DNA from: Thermoanaerobaculum aquaticum
GTDB taxonomy: Bacteria; Acidobacteriota; Thermoanaerobaculia; Thermoanaerobaculales; Thermoanaerobaculaceae
Assembly: GCF_000687145.1 (NCBI RefSeq)
Contig: NZ_JMFG01000023.1
Span: forward strand, 16,310-80,309
Length of the DNA stretch: 64,000 bases
Direction: 5' to 3'
Shown: piece by piece, positions 49,787 through 58,840 of the stretch
Position numbering within the stretch: position 1 is the first letter of the stretch
How the letters are laid out: every line of letters begins with the position of its first letter
Made by a program: the position numbers and the translations under genes
The notes under the pieces: model-generated
Told to the model about the DNA's origin: nothing
Seen by the model: only the letters and a program-made list of their open reading frames with translations
The model's database searches: none

Positions 49787-50533
49787 TTACTGCGCTTCCA
49801 GCAAGCTGGGGTCAATATCGAAGTTGGCCCACACGTTCTGCACGTCGTCGTGGTCCTCGAAGGCCTCCATGAGGCGGATCATTTGCTCGGCCTTCTTGTC
49901 TTCCAGACGCACCTGGGTGGTGGGGACCATTTCGATCTTGGCCTGCTCCACGGTGAACCCCTTGGCCTCCAAGGCGCCCTTCACCCGATGGAGCTCGTCA
50001 GGAGCGGTGTAGATTTCAAAAAACTCGGGGTCATCGGCGAAAAAGTCCTCAGCCCCTGCTTCCAGAGCCGCTTCCATCACCGCGTCCTCAGAACCCGAGC
50101 TCTTGGGCACGAGAAGGTAACCCTGCTTCTTAAAGAGGAACGACACGCACCCGGTTTCCCCCAGGTTGCCGCCGTGCTTGGAGAACAGGTGCCGGATCTC
50201 CGCGGTGGTGCGGTTGCGGTTGTCGGTGAGCACTTGCAGCATGACCGCCACCCCGCCGGGGCCGTACCCCTCGTACACCACCTCTTCGTAGGTCACCCCA
50301 GGAAGCTCGCCGGTACCCCGCTGGATGGCTTTGGTGATGTTTTCCTGGGGCATGTTGGCGGCCCTAGCCGCCTGGATGGCTGCCCGCAAACGCGGGTTGG
50401 CTTCCGGATCACCACCCCCCAAGCGCGCTGCGGTGGTGATTTCCCGAATCAGCTTGGTGAAGAGCTTGCCCCTCTTGGCATCGAGCTTGCTCTTCTTGTG
50501 CTTGATCGTGCTCCATTTGTTGTGTCCCGACAT
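49787..50533 (-). CDS. yebC: YebC/TACO1-family protein
   Basis: 248 residues starting MSGHNKWSTIKHKK, the standard beginning; earlier in-frame starts are ignored. Other motifs: RGTGELPGVTYEEVVYEGYGPGG in part, TDNRNRTTAEIRHLFSKHGG. YebC proteins act as transcription regulators or ribosome-rescue factors for proline-rich stretches. That second role would suit a genome with Pro/Thr-rich proteins such as the neighbouring kinase-TonB. TAAAAT about 30 nt upstream is a likely -10. Confidence 0.94.
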   Translation of the reverse strand: MSGHNKWSTIKHKKSKLDAKRGKLFTKLIREITTAARLGGGDPEANPRLRAAIQAARAANMPQENITKAIQRGTGELPGVTYEEVVYEGYGPGGVAVMLQVLTDNRNRTTAEIRHLFSKHGGNLGETGCVSFLFKKQGYLLVPKSSGSEDAVMEAALEAGAEDFFADDPEFFEIYTAPDELHRVKGALEAKGFTVEQAKIEMVPTTQVRLEDKKAEQMIRLMEAFEDHDDVQNVWANFDIDPSLLEAQ

Positions 50534-50591
50534 TTTAGGCTCCCGGCCTGACATGGCCTTCACCACTATTTTACACACCTCGAGACTTCCC

Positions 50592-50621
50592 TTGACGGAA
50601 GCGTTGCCGGTAAGCGACAAT
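50592..50621 (+). promoter_or_regulatory. Promoter of the REC-kinase-TonB gene
   Basis: TTGACG (50592-50597) and GACAAT (50616-50621), 18-bp spacer. Predicted start near 50628 gives a 28-nt leader with GAGAGGTGGGA before the ATG. Divergent from yebC. Confidence 0.5.
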
Positions 50622-50655
50622 AACCGGCAGCTGGACCGAGAGGTGGGATAGGCCC

Positions 50656-53415
50656 ATGAAACCGACAGTCCTCCTCGTTGACTACGAGCCCCGCAACGCC
50701 GCCCGCTATGCGGCCGCCTTGGCTCCCTTGAACGTGGAGTTCCTCTCCGCCACCGACCTGGATGGGGCTATCGCCCACTGCAGCAAGGTGGAGCCTTCGC
50801 TGGTGCTGTTAACCTCGGTGTTGCCCCGGGTCAAGGTGGAAGACGCCATTACCCAACTGCGAGCCCGGGCTGGCCTGCGGACCACCCCCTTTGTCGTCCT
50901 GATGAGTGGCTACACCGGCAGCGACACCCGCGGGGACGCCCAGCGGTTAGGGGCCCAGGACATTCTCCCCAAGCCCTTTTCCGACCAGCAGCTCCGGGAT
51001 TGCGTGAAGCAGTGGCTGGAAGCCGGAGCACGGGCCGCCACGGTTTCCGAAAAAACCAAGGTGGAAATCCTTGAGGCCCTGAAACAGCAGGGCGCCGAGG
51101 GCGGCGTGGTGACCTCCCAGGAGCTCTTTGGCGATATCCTGAGTGAGGAAGAAGAAGCACCCAGCCCAGCCGATACCCAGCGCATCCGCGTGGAACCCAA
51201 AGCCCCGGTGAAGAAACCGGAGGCGCCGGCACCAGCCCCACCCCAGGCCGCACCCGCCGCACCACCCAAACCCCCAACCCCTCCCCGCCAGGTGCCCGCC
51301 CCAAAGGGAGCGGTGGAGGACGTGGAGCGGGTGCTGGAAGCCACCATTGCCGATGTCCTCAAGGCCGAAGAGAAAAAGCCCAAGCCCGCGGAGGATACCG
51401 GCGCCAAGCGGGTGGACGAGCTGCTCTCGCAAACCCTTTCCGGGCTTGAAGTGCCTCTGAAACCCAAGCCCAAACCGGAAGCCAAGCCTACCCCTCCCCC
51501 TCCAGCCGAAGCTCCCGTGGCTCGCCCTGAGCCTCCCAAGCCTGCGGCCGCCCAGCCCACAGCCACCACCGGCACCGCCTTTGGCCAGTACGAGCTCATC
51601 GAGCACATTGCCACCGGCGGCATGGCCGAGGTGTACAAGGCGCGCATGAAGGGCCTGGAGGGCTTCCAGAAGATCGTGGCCATCAAGCGCATCCTCCCGC
51701 ACCTTACCGACAACGACGAGTTCGTCACCATGTTCATTGACGAGGCCAAGCTGGCCGCCCAGCTCCAGCACCCCAACATCATCCACATTTACGACTTGGG
51801 CAAGATCGAGCGCTCCTACTACATCGCCATGGAGTACATTGACGGCCTCGATCTGCGCTCCATCCTCAACAAGCTGCAGGCTAAAGGGGAGCGCTTCCCC
51901 TTGCCTCTGGCGCTGTACGTGGGGGCGCGGTTAGCCGATGCCCTGGACTACGCGCACCGCAAGCGCGACTTCAAGGGCCAGGCCATGGCCCTGGTGCACC
52001 GCGACGTTTCCCCGCAAAACGTGCTGATCTCCTACGAAGGGGAAATCAAGCTCTGTGACTTCGGCATTGCCAAGGCCGCCTCCAAGGCTTCCCATACCCG
52101 CGCCGGGGCTCTCAAAGGCAAGCTTCAGTACATGTCCCCGGAACAGGCCTGGGGCAAGGACCTGGACCACCGCTCCGACATCTTCTCCCTGGGCCTGGTG
52201 CTTTACGAGATGATCGTGGGGCGCAAGGCCTTTTCCGGGGATTCGGAGCTTTCCATCCTCGAGCAGGTGCGCAGCCCCAAGCTGGTGCCACCCCGGGAGC
52301 TGGACCCCAGCATCCCGCCCGAAGTGGAGCAGATCCTCCTCAAGGCGCTTAAGGAAAAGCGCGAGGAGCGCTACCAGTCGGCAGCCGACATGGCCAAGGA
52401 CCTGGAAGCGGCCATGCGCGCCTTCGAGCCAGCTCCCAGCGCGGCACAGCTGGCGGCTTTCCTCTGCGACCTGGTAGGACGGGAACGTCCGGCGCTGGCC
52501 ACCGAAGCGGCGGCCACGGTGAAACTACCGGTGAGCGCCCCAACGCCCAAGCCACCGGAACCCCAGCCGGCAGCGCCGCCAAAGCCGGAGCCGGCTCCCG
52601 CCCCCGCCCAGCCGGTGACCATCCCCGAGCTGGAGGAAGCAATCCCCCAGCGCCCGAAGCCCTCACCGCTGGTTTGGGCGGTGCCTGCAGTGCTGGTGGT
52701 GGTGGTTGGCGGGTATTTCCTCTTAACCCGCAGCAAACCGGCGGAGTCGCCCTTGCCGGCACCCACCCCCGAAGCGCAGCAGGTGGCCCAGGCGGGGATT
52801 CCGGAGCCCACGGCGCCACCGGCGTTGCCGGGGCCAGAAGCTGCCGCGCGCCCCGCAGGGCAACCGGCCGCAGCACCGGCGGTTGTCCCCACGGTGGCGG
52901 CCCCCGCGACGCGCACGCCCATCCCCACGGCGGCACCGACGCCGGCACCCACCCGGCCGGCGGCACCCACGCCCACTCCGGCTCCTGCGGTAGTCCCGCC
53001 GCCGGTGGTGCCACCCGCTGAGGTGGAGCCCACGCCTACCCCCGAACCCACACCCACGCCGAGACCCACACCTACCCCCGCTCCCGTGGTGGCCCAAGCT
53101 CCGGCGCCGGCGGTGAAAGAGGGAGACCTGGTGGATGTCCCGGACGTTTGGCCCGAGCCCATCCTCATGCCCAAACCCAACTACCCGCCGCTGGCCGCCC
53201 GCCAGCGCCAGGGGGGTACGGTGATTTTGAGCGTGCTGGTGGACGAAAATGGTGTGGTGCGGGATGTGAAAGTGCTGCGCGGCATCAAACCCGACTTAGG
53301 GCTGGATGCTGCCGCGGTGGCGGCTGTGAGGAACTGGCGATACAAACCGGCAACCAAGGATGGGGTGAAGGTGAAAACCTGGTTTACCCAACCCATACCG
53401 TTCAAGCCCCAATAG
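50656..53415 (+). CDS. Receiver-Ser/Thr kinase-TonB C-terminal fusion protein
   Basis: 919 residues. Order: receiver-like domain 1-115 (VLLVDYEPRNAARY; VLLTSVLP; VLMSGYTG; LPKPFSDQQL), where the usual DD pair is DY and the phospho-acceptor position reads LLTSVLP, so phosphorylation is doubtful; Ala/Pro/Lys linker 116-305; Hanks-type kinase about 312-590 (IATGGMAEVYKARM, VAIKRIL, HRDVSPQNVL with His448, CDFGIAKA with Asp468, YMSPEQA), apparently active; linker; single membrane helix about 671-692; Pro/Thr-rich periplasmic spacer (PTPTPEPTPTPRPTPTP); and a TonB C-terminal domain about 830-919 (YPPLAARQRQGGTVILSVLV; VRNWRYKPATKDG). It could pass envelope contact to a cytosolic kinase or the reverse. 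Lies opposite the Ton operon. Confidence 0.88.
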   Translation: MKPTVLLVDYEPRNAARYAAALAPLNVEFLSATDLDGAIAHCSKVEPSLVLLTSVLPRVKVEDAITQLRARAGLRTTPFVVLMSGYTGSDTRGDAQRLGAQDILPKPFSDQQLRDCVKQWLEAGARAATVSEKTKVEILEALKQQGAEGGVVTSQELFGDILSEEEEAPSPADTQRIRVEPKAPVKKPEAPAPAPPQAAPAAPPKPPTPPRQVPAPKGAVEDVERVLEATIADVLKAEEKKPKPAEDTGAKRVDELLSQTLSGLEVPLKPKPKPEAKPTPPPPAEAPVARPEPPKPAAAQPTATTGTAFGQYELIEHIATGGMAEVYKARMKGLEGFQKIVAIKRILPHLTDNDEFVTMFIDEAKLAAQLQHPNIIHIYDLGKIERSYYIAMEYIDGLDLRSILNKLQAKGERFPLPLALYVGARLADALDYAHRKRDFKGQAMALVHRDVSPQNVLISYEGEIKLCDFGIAKAASKASHTRAGALKGKLQYMSPEQAWGKDLDHRSDIFSLGLVLYEMIVGRKAFSGDSELSILEQVRSPKLVPPRELDPSIPPEVEQILLKALKEKREERYQSAADMAKDLEAAMRAFEPAPSAAQLAAFLCDLVGRERPALATEAAATVKLPVSAPTPKPPEPQPAAPPKPEPAPAPAQPVTIPELEEAIPQRPKPSPLVWAVPAVLVVVVGGYFLLTRSKPAESPLPAPTPEAQQVAQAGIPEPTAPPALPGPEAAARPAGQPAAAPAVVPTVAAPATRTPIPTAAPTPAPTRPAAPTPTPAPAVVPPPVVPPAEVEPTPTPEPTPTPRPTPTPAPVVAQAPAPAVKEGDLVDVPDVWPEPILMPKPNYPPLAARQRQGGTVILSVLVDENGVVRDVKVLRGIKPDLGLDAAAVAAVRNWRYKPATKDGVKVKTWFTQPIPFKPQ

Positions 53416-53430
53416 GAGGGAGGAACAAAC

Positions 53431-53655
53431 ATGGCGGTACTGACCGAACAACAGCGCAAGTTTTACGAGGAAACCCTGAAAGTGACCAAGCAGGAGATCC
53501 AGGACCTGGAGAACCAAATCCAGGAAGAGCTGCAGCGGGTCAAGCAGCGCATCGCCGAGCTCCAAGCCGCGCAGAAGGCCGCGCGCCAAATGTACGATGC
53601 GGCTTGCCAGCGGCTGGGGATCCCCAACGACCTGGAGGAGAGTCCCTCCGCCTAA
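53431..53655 (+). CDS. Small coiled-coil protein
   Basis: 74 residues, almost entirely one charged helix with heptad spacing (YEETLKVTKQEIQDLENQIQ; ELQRVKQRIAELQAAQKAAR). No signal peptide or membrane segment. GGAGGGAGG lies upstream of the ATG and the gene follows the kinase-TonB stop by 15 nt, so it is probably co-expressed. Could be a kinase substrate or scaffold, but nothing shows this directly. Confidence 0.75.
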   Translation: MAVLTEQQRKFYEETLKVTKQEIQDLENQIQEELQRVKQRIAELQAAQKAARQMYDAACQRLGIPNDLEESPSA

Positions 53656-53666
53656 GCCTTGAGGAT

Positions 53667-53689
53667 GGGCCCTCCGGCACTGAGGGCCC
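53667..53689 (+). terminator. GC-rich hairpin before accD
   Basis: Perfect 8-bp stem GGGCCCTC-CGGCACT-GAGGGCCC just after the coiled-coil gene. There is no T run, so it may be a weak terminator, an RNA stabiliser or a processing site rather than a classical terminator. Confidence 0.4.
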
Positions 53690-53716
53690 CACCGCTCAAG
53701 CTCGAGGCCACCACCG

Positions 53717-54553
53717 ATGATGGTTTGGTTTCGCCGAACCAGCCGGGAGGAGCGTCCCCCCAGTCGCGTACCCGAAGGGCTTTGGGTCAAGTGCGAGGGG
53801 TGTCGGGAGATCCTTTACCGAAAGGAGCTGGAGCGCTCGCTGTTTGTTTGCCCCCGCTGCGGCCATCACCACAGGATCTCGGCTCGCACCAGGCTCGCCC
53901 AGCTTTTTGACAACGGCGAGTGGAAAGAGCTCTTCGGCAACGTGTACTCCACCGACCCCTTGGAGTTCGTGGACTCCAAGCCCTACAGCGAAAGGCTCAA
54001 AGCCCTGCGGGAAAAGGGGCTCAAGCACGACGCCATGCTCATTGGCGTGGGCAAGATGGGGGGCCGCAGGGTCATCGTTGGCGCCATGGAGTACGCCTTC
54101 ATGGGGGGCTCCATGGGCTCGGCCATGGGGGAAAAGCTCACCCGCGCCATTGAACGCTGCCTGAAAACCCGCACGCCGCTGGTGACGGTTGCCTGCTCCG
54201 GCGGCGCGCGCATGCAGGAAGGCGTGCTTTCCCTCATGCAGCTGGCCAAGATTTCCGCAGCGCTTGCCAAGCTCCACCAGGCACGCATCCCGTTCATTTC
54301 CGTGCTCACCGACCCCACCACCGGCGGCGTTACCGCCTCCTTCGCCATGCTGGGGGACATCAACATCGGTGAGCCGGGAGCGCTCATTGGCTTTGCCGGG
54401 CCGCGGGTCATCGAGCAGACCATCCGGCAAAAGCTGCCCGAGGGCTTCCAGCGGGCGGAGTTCTTGCTGGAGCACGGGATGCTGGACATGGTGGTCCCCC
54501 GGGGGGAGCTGAAGGAGACGCTGATCCGGTGTCTCGCCCACCTCTCGCCCTAG
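53717..54553 (+). CDS. accD: Acetyl-CoA carboxylase carboxyltransferase subunit beta
   Basis: 278 residues. N-terminal four-Cys zinc ribbon (KCEGCREILYRKEL; FVCPRCGHHHR) and crotonase-type carboxyltransferase domain (AYAFMGGSMGSAMGEKLTRA; CSGGARMQEGVLSLMQ; TDPTTGGVTASFAMLGD; GFAGPRVIEQTIRQKLPEGF). Transfers CO2 from carboxybiotin to acetyl-CoA, first step of fatty acid synthesis. accA is not adjacent. Overlaps folC by 25 nt, a common accD-folC pair. Confidence 0.96.
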   Translation: MMVWFRRTSREERPPSRVPEGLWVKCEGCREILYRKELERSLFVCPRCGHHHRISARTRLAQLFDNGEWKELFGNVYSTDPLEFVDSKPYSERLKALREKGLKHDAMLIGVGKMGGRRVIVGAMEYAFMGGSMGSAMGEKLTRAIERCLKTRTPLVTVACSGGARMQEGVLSLMQLAKISAALAKLHQARIPFISVLTDPTTGGVTASFAMLGDINIGEPGALIGFAGPRVIEQTIRQKLPEGFQRAEFLLEHGMLDMVVPRGELKETLIRCLAHLSP

Positions 54554-55791
54554 AGCTTGACCGGCTCTTGGCCCATCGCTTCGAAGCCCGGGTGGTGCCC
54601 GGTCTTGAGCGCATTGCCGGGGTTTTAGCGGAGCTGGGCCACCCGGAACATAGCTTTCCCTCGGTGCTGGTGCTGGGCACCAACGGCAAGGGGTCCACCG
54701 CGGCGTTTTTAGCTTCTATCCTGCAAAGCATGGGGTTGCGGGTGGGGCTCTACACCTCCCCCCACCTGGTGCGGGTGGAGGAGCGCATCCGCATTGGCGG
54801 TACCCCGCTGCCTCCGGAAGAGCTCCTGGTTTGGGTTCAGAGGCTTTCCCGGTTTCCTGAGCTTTCCTACTTCGAAACCCTCACCGCCGCTGCCTTTGCG
54901 GCCTTTGCCGAAAACCACGTGGACATTGCCGTCATGGAAGCCGGCCTGGGAGGCCGCTGGGATGCCACCAACGCCAAGGCCCACGAGGTGGCGCTGCTCA
55001 CCAACGTGGGCACCGACCATCAGGACTGGCTGGGACCCACCCGCGCCCACATTGCCGCCGAAAAGGCCGCTGCCCTGCGGGGGCGGGAAGCCATCCTGGG
55101 TGAGTGGGACCCAAGCCTTGCGGAGGTGATCCGCACCCACGCTGGCCCGCAGACCCGCATTTCCCGGGCGTCCCAGTGGGTCACGGTGGAACCTCTCCCC
55201 ACGGCCCAACCCTCCCTCTTCTCCACCGTTCGCGCCCACGCGTTCGGCGAAGAGTGGCAGCTGCAGCTTCCCTTGGCAGGCCGCTTTCAAGTGCACAACT
55301 ACCGCCTGGCCCTGGCCGGGCTTGGGGCGCTGGACCAGCTGCAGCTGGTTCCCCGCCCCAGCCGCGACGCCCTGATTGCCGGCACGCTTGCCACCCGCTG
55401 GCCGGGAAGGCTCGAGGAAATTCGCTGGCAGGGGCGCCGGTTCTTGCTGGACGGGGCTCACAACCTGGAAGCCATGACGGCGTTAACCCAGGCGCTTGCT
55501 GCCGCCGGTCTGGCCGGGAAGCTCGACCTTGTCTTTTCCTGCTTGTCCGACAAGCCCCTGGCCGCCATGGCCGAGCTTTTGCGGCCGCTGGTGGGAGAGG
55601 TGCAGGTGACACCGCTCCCTTCCCCCCGGGCCCGGGACCTTGAGGAGCTCGCCCGCGCGTTCCCCGGCTGCCGGGTGGCGGCCAGTGTGGCCGAAGCGCT
55701 GGAAGCTGCCGCACCCCACCGCCTTACCCTGGTCACCGGCTCCCTGCGCCTGGTGGGGGAAGCCCTGAGCTTCCTTCGGGGGCAGGCATGA
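54529..55791 (+). CDS. folC: Folylpolyglutamate/dihydrofolate synthase
   Basis: 420 residues from GTG. Mur-ligase fold: P-loop VLGTNGKGSTAAFLASIL, YTSPHLVRVEERIR, EAGLGGRWDATN, NVGTDHQDWLG and FLLDGAHNLEAM. Adds glutamate tails to folates, needed by GlyA encoded downstream. Starts 25 nt inside accD; ends overlapping dgt by 4 nt. Confidence 0.95.
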   Translation: MSRPPLALELDRLLAHRFEARVVPGLERIAGVLAELGHPEHSFPSVLVLGTNGKGSTAAFLASILQSMGLRVGLYTSPHLVRVEERIRIGGTPLPPEELLVWVQRLSRFPELSYFETLTAAAFAAFAENHVDIAVMEAGLGGRWDATNAKAHEVALLTNVGTDHQDWLGPTRAHIAAEKAAALRGREAILGEWDPSLAEVIRTHAGPQTRISRASQWVTVEPLPTAQPSLFSTVRAHAFGEEWQLQLPLAGRFQVHNYRLALAGLGALDQLQLVPRPSRDALIAGTLATRWPGRLEEIRWQGRRFLLDGAHNLEAMTALTQALAAAGLAGKLDLVFSCLSDKPLAAMAELLRPLVGEVQVTPLPSPRARDLEELARAFPGCRVAASVAEALEAAAPHRLTLVTGSLRLVGEALSFLRGQA

Positions 55792-57125
55792 CCACCGTGA
55801 GCTTACGCCTGCGATCGGTCCTCGAAGCCCAGGAAGAAACGCTTCTGGCCCCTTACGCTACGCTTTCCCGGGACGCCACCCGTCGGCACCCTCTCGATGC
55901 CACCAACCCCGAAGAGGACTTTCGCACCCAGTTTGCCCGGGACCGCGACCGCATCCTCCACGCCCGGGCCTTCCGCCGGCTCAAGCACAAAACCCAGGTG
56001 TACGTGCCGCACACCGCCGACCACCCCCGCACCCGGCTCACCCACACCCTGGAGGTGGCCCAGCTGGCGCGTACCATGGCCCGCGCCTTAGGGCTCAACG
56101 AGGACCTCACGGAAGCCATTGCCCTGGGGCACGACCTGGGCCACACCCCCTTTGGCCACTCGGGGGAAAAGGTGCTGGCCCGCATCCTGGCCGGGAAGGA
56201 GCCCTCCTGCCCGCTGCCCGCCAGCGTGGTTGGCGAGGTAGGTACCTTCAAGCACAACTACCACTCCCTGCGGGTGGTGGACCTTTTGGAGCAACGCTAC
56301 CCCACACCCGGCTTAAACCTCACCGACCCCGTGCGGGAGGGCATCCTGAAGCACACCTCCTGGAACCCGGACCTGCCCTTCCCCCTCCCCGACCGGGAAG
56401 GGTTGCGGTTGCACCAGCCCTGCCATTTGGAAGGCCAGGTGGTGGCCCTCGCCGACGAAATTGCCCAGCAGACCCATGATCTGGAGGACGGCCTGGCCAA
56501 CGAGGCGGTAAGCCTTTCCGCGGTGGAGCCGCTGGGCTTGGTGGCTCAAGCCATCGAGATTCTGGGGGACCGCTACCGGCAGGAGCGCTCGGCCTTCCGG
56601 AGGGCGGCGGCCCTCCAGCGCACCCTCATCCACCTTTTGGTCACCGATGCGGTACGCCACACCGCCCGGCAGCTCGGGGAGCTGGCTGCCACTTTCGGCT
56701 TGGGCGACCGCGCTTCCTGGCAGCGCTTTTGGGCCGCAAGTCCCCGGGAGCTGGTGGCCTTTTCGCCCCACATGCAGCCGCTCTTTGCCGAGCTCAAGGC
56801 CTTCATTTACCAGTTCATCATCAACCACCAGGAGGTGAACCTCCAGGACCACCGCGCACAGCTGGTGCTCACCGGCCTTTTCCGCGCCTACTACAGCAAC
56901 CCCCTGACCCTTCCGCCCTACGTATTGCTGCGATTTTCCGAGGTTTCCGGCCGGCCCTACCTGCGGGATTTGCCCCACGGCCAGGCTCAGGAGGAAGTGA
57001 CCACCCACTACCACCCCGACCCCCGCTTTGTGCGCATCCTGGTGGACCATTTGGCCGGCATGTCTGACCGCTTTGCCCTCTCGGAGTTTGAAAAGTTGTA
57101 CCATCCCACCGTCGGCTCCTGGTGA
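55788..57125 (+). CDS. dgt: dGTPase-like dNTP triphosphohydrolase
   Basis: 445 residues. HD-domain enzyme: RAFRRLKHKTQVYVP, RLTHTLEVAQLARTMAR (His), ALGHDLGHTPFGHSGE (HD pair), HNYHSLRVVDLLE and GQVVALADEIAQQTHDLEDG. Converts dNTPs to deoxynucleosides plus triphosphate. Length fits the longer tetrameric/hexameric Dgt group. Within the accD-folC-dgt-rpiB-glyA operon. Confidence 0.93.
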   Translation: MTTVSLRLRSVLEAQEETLLAPYATLSRDATRRHPLDATNPEEDFRTQFARDRDRILHARAFRRLKHKTQVYVPHTADHPRTRLTHTLEVAQLARTMARALGLNEDLTEAIALGHDLGHTPFGHSGEKVLARILAGKEPSCPLPASVVGEVGTFKHNYHSLRVVDLLEQRYPTPGLNLTDPVREGILKHTSWNPDLPFPLPDREGLRLHQPCHLEGQVVALADEIAQQTHDLEDGLANEAVSLSAVEPLGLVAQAIEILGDRYRQERSAFRRAAALQRTLIHLLVTDAVRHTARQLGELAATFGLGDRASWQRFWAASPRELVAFSPHMQPLFAELKAFIYQFIINHQEVNLQDHRAQLVLTGLFRAYYSNPLTLPPYVLLRFSEVSGRPYLRDLPHGQAQEEVTTHYHPDPRFVRILVDHLAGMSDRFALSEFEKLYHPTVGSW

Positions 57126-57138
57126 GCCGGGACTTGCG

Positions 57139-57576
57139 ATGAAGATCTTCATTGCCTCGGATCACGCCGGGTTTGCCCTGAAAAGGGCCATCCTCGAGCA
57201 CCTGCGGGCCGCCGGCCGGGAGGTGGAGGACCTGGGCACCCATTCGGAAGAATCGGTGGATTACCCGGACTTTGCCCATACCCTGGCCGCCAGGGTGGCC
57301 CGCGAAGCGGAAGCCCGTGGCATCCTCATTTGCGCCACCGGCATCGGCATGAGCATGGCCGCCAACCGCCACCCCGGCGTGCGCGCCGCCCTTTGCCACG
57401 ACGCCTACACCGCGGAAATGGCCCGCCGGCACAACAACGCCAACGTGCTTTGCATGGGCGGCAAGGTCACCGGCGAGGCGGTGGCCAAGCAAATGGTGGA
57501 CATCTTTCTCGCCACCCCTTTTGATGGCGGTCGTCACGCCCGCCGGGTGGCCAAACTGGAGGCCAAGGATGAGTGA
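57139..57576 (+). CDS. rpiB: Ribose 5-phosphate isomerase B
   Basis: 145 residues. [15 protein letters not shown], catalytic Cys in [45 protein letters not shown] in part: classic RpiB. Interconverts ribulose and ribose 5-phosphate. ATG chosen by family N-terminus; the frame is open upstream in dgt. 3' end overlaps glyA by 8 nt. Confidence 0.96.
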   Translation: MKIFIASDHAGFALKRAILEHLRAAGREVEDLGTHSEESVDYPDFAHTLAARVAREAEARGILICATGIGMSMAANRHPGVRAALCHDAYTAEMARRHNNANVLCMGGKVTGEAVAKQMVDIFLATPFDGGRHARRVAKLEAKDE

Positions 57577-58840
57577 AAGGGAGCGCTTTTTCTCGTTCCT
57601 GGAAGAAACCGTTCGCCAAACCGACCCGGAAATTGCCGAGGCCCTGCAAAAAGAAAGGGGCCGACAAAACCACGGGCTGGAGCTCATCGCTTCGGAAAAC
57701 TTCGTCTCCCCCGCGGTGCTGGCCGCCATGGGCTCGGTGATGACCAACAAGTACGCCGAAGGCTACCCGGCCAAGCGCTACTACGGTGGCTGTGAGTTCG
57801 TGGATGTGGCGGAGGAGCTGGCCCGGGAGCGCGCCAAGAAGCTGTTCGGCTGCGATCACGTGAACGTGCAGCCGCACTCCGGGGCGCAGGCCAACATGGC
57901 GGTGTACCTGGCGGTGCTGCAACCTCAGGACGTATTTTTCGGCATGGACTTAACCCACGGCGGCCACCTCACCCACGGCCACCCCTTGAACTTTTCCGGC
58001 AAAACCTTCACCGTGGTGCCCTACGGTGTCAGGCGGGACACGGAAACCATTGACTACGACCTGCTTCGGGACTTGGCCAGGAAGCACAGGCCCCGCCTCA
58101 TCGTGTGCGGGGCTTCTGCCTACCCCCGCATCATTGACTTTGCCCTCATTGCCGACATTGCCCACGAGGTGGGGGCCTACGTCATGGCCGACATTGCCCA
58201 TATTGCCGGCATGGTGGCCACCGGGTTTCACCCCTCGCCGGTTCCCCACTGCGAGTTCGTCACCACCACCACCCACAAGACCCTCCGTGGGCCCCGGGGC
58301 GGCATGGTGATGTGCAAGGCGGAGTTTGCGGAAGCGCTGGATAAAGCGGTGTTTCCCGGGGTGCAGGGCGGGCCGCTGATGCACGTCATTGCCGCCAAAG
58401 CGGTGGCCTTTGCCGAGGCGCTAAAGCCAGAGTTCAAGGCGTACATTGCCCGGGTCCTGGAAAACGCCAAGGTTCTGTGCCAGGAGCTGCAAAACCTGGG
58501 TTGGCGTATGGTTTCCGGTGGCACCGACAACCACCTCATGCTTCTGGATTTGGGGCCCGACGGCATTTCCGGCAAGAAGGCCGAAGAACGGCTGCAGCGG
58601 GCGGGTATCACCGTGAACAAGAACACCGTGCCCTTTGACACCCGCAAGCCCTACATTGCCTCGGGCATCCGCCTGGGAACCCCGGCGGTCACCACCCGGG
58701 GCATGGGCCCGGAGGAAATGAAGCTCATTGCCCGTCTCATTGACCGGGTGCTGCGCAGCGAGGATGAAGCGGTATGGGCGGCGGTTCGCAGTGAGGTGGA
58801 AGCGCTTACCCGCGCTTTTCCCCTTTACGGCAAGCTTTAG
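57569..58840 (+). CDS. glyA: Serine hydroxymethyltransferase
   Basis: 423 residues. PLP enzyme that converts serine and tetrahydrofolate to glycine and methylene-THF. [51 protein letters not shown] and PLP-lysine [13 protein letters not shown] are all present. GGAGG lies 7 nt before the ATG. The 3' end overlaps the convergent GT2 gene by 35 nt. Couples with FolC (folate tails) in the same operon. Confidence 0.97.
   Translation: MSERERFFSFLEETVRQTDPEIAEALQKERGRQNHGLELIASENFVSPAVLAAMGSVMTNKYAEGYPAKRYYGGCEFVDVAEELARERAKKLFGCDHVNVQPHSGAQANMAVYLAVLQPQDVFFGMDLTHGGHLTHGHPLNFSGKTFTVVPYGVRRDTETIDYDLLRDLARKHRPRLIVCGASAYPRIIDFALIADIAHEVGAYVMADIAHIAGMVATGFHPSPVPHCEFVTTTTHKTLRGPRGGMVMCKAEFAEALDKAVFPGVQGGPLMHVIAAKAVAFAEALKPEFKAYIARVLENAKVLCQELQNLGWRMVSGGTDNHLMLLDLGPDGISGKKAEERLQRAGITVNKNTVPFDTRKPYIASGIRLGTPAVTTRGMGPEEMKLIARLIDRVLRSEDEAVWAAVRSEVEALTRAFPLYGKL

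Noticed and set aside
50475-50491. Sigma54-like TTGGCATCGAGCTTGCT on the plus strand
   Set aside because: Spacing of GG and GC is right, but it lies inside yebC codons for a conserved lysine-rich segment and far from a plus-strand start.
53010-53095. Tandem repeats of Pro-Thr codons, first considered a DNA repeat array
   Set aside because: The repeats keep the reading frame and form the periplasmic spacer of the kinase-TonB protein; no spacers or palindromes of a CRISPR.
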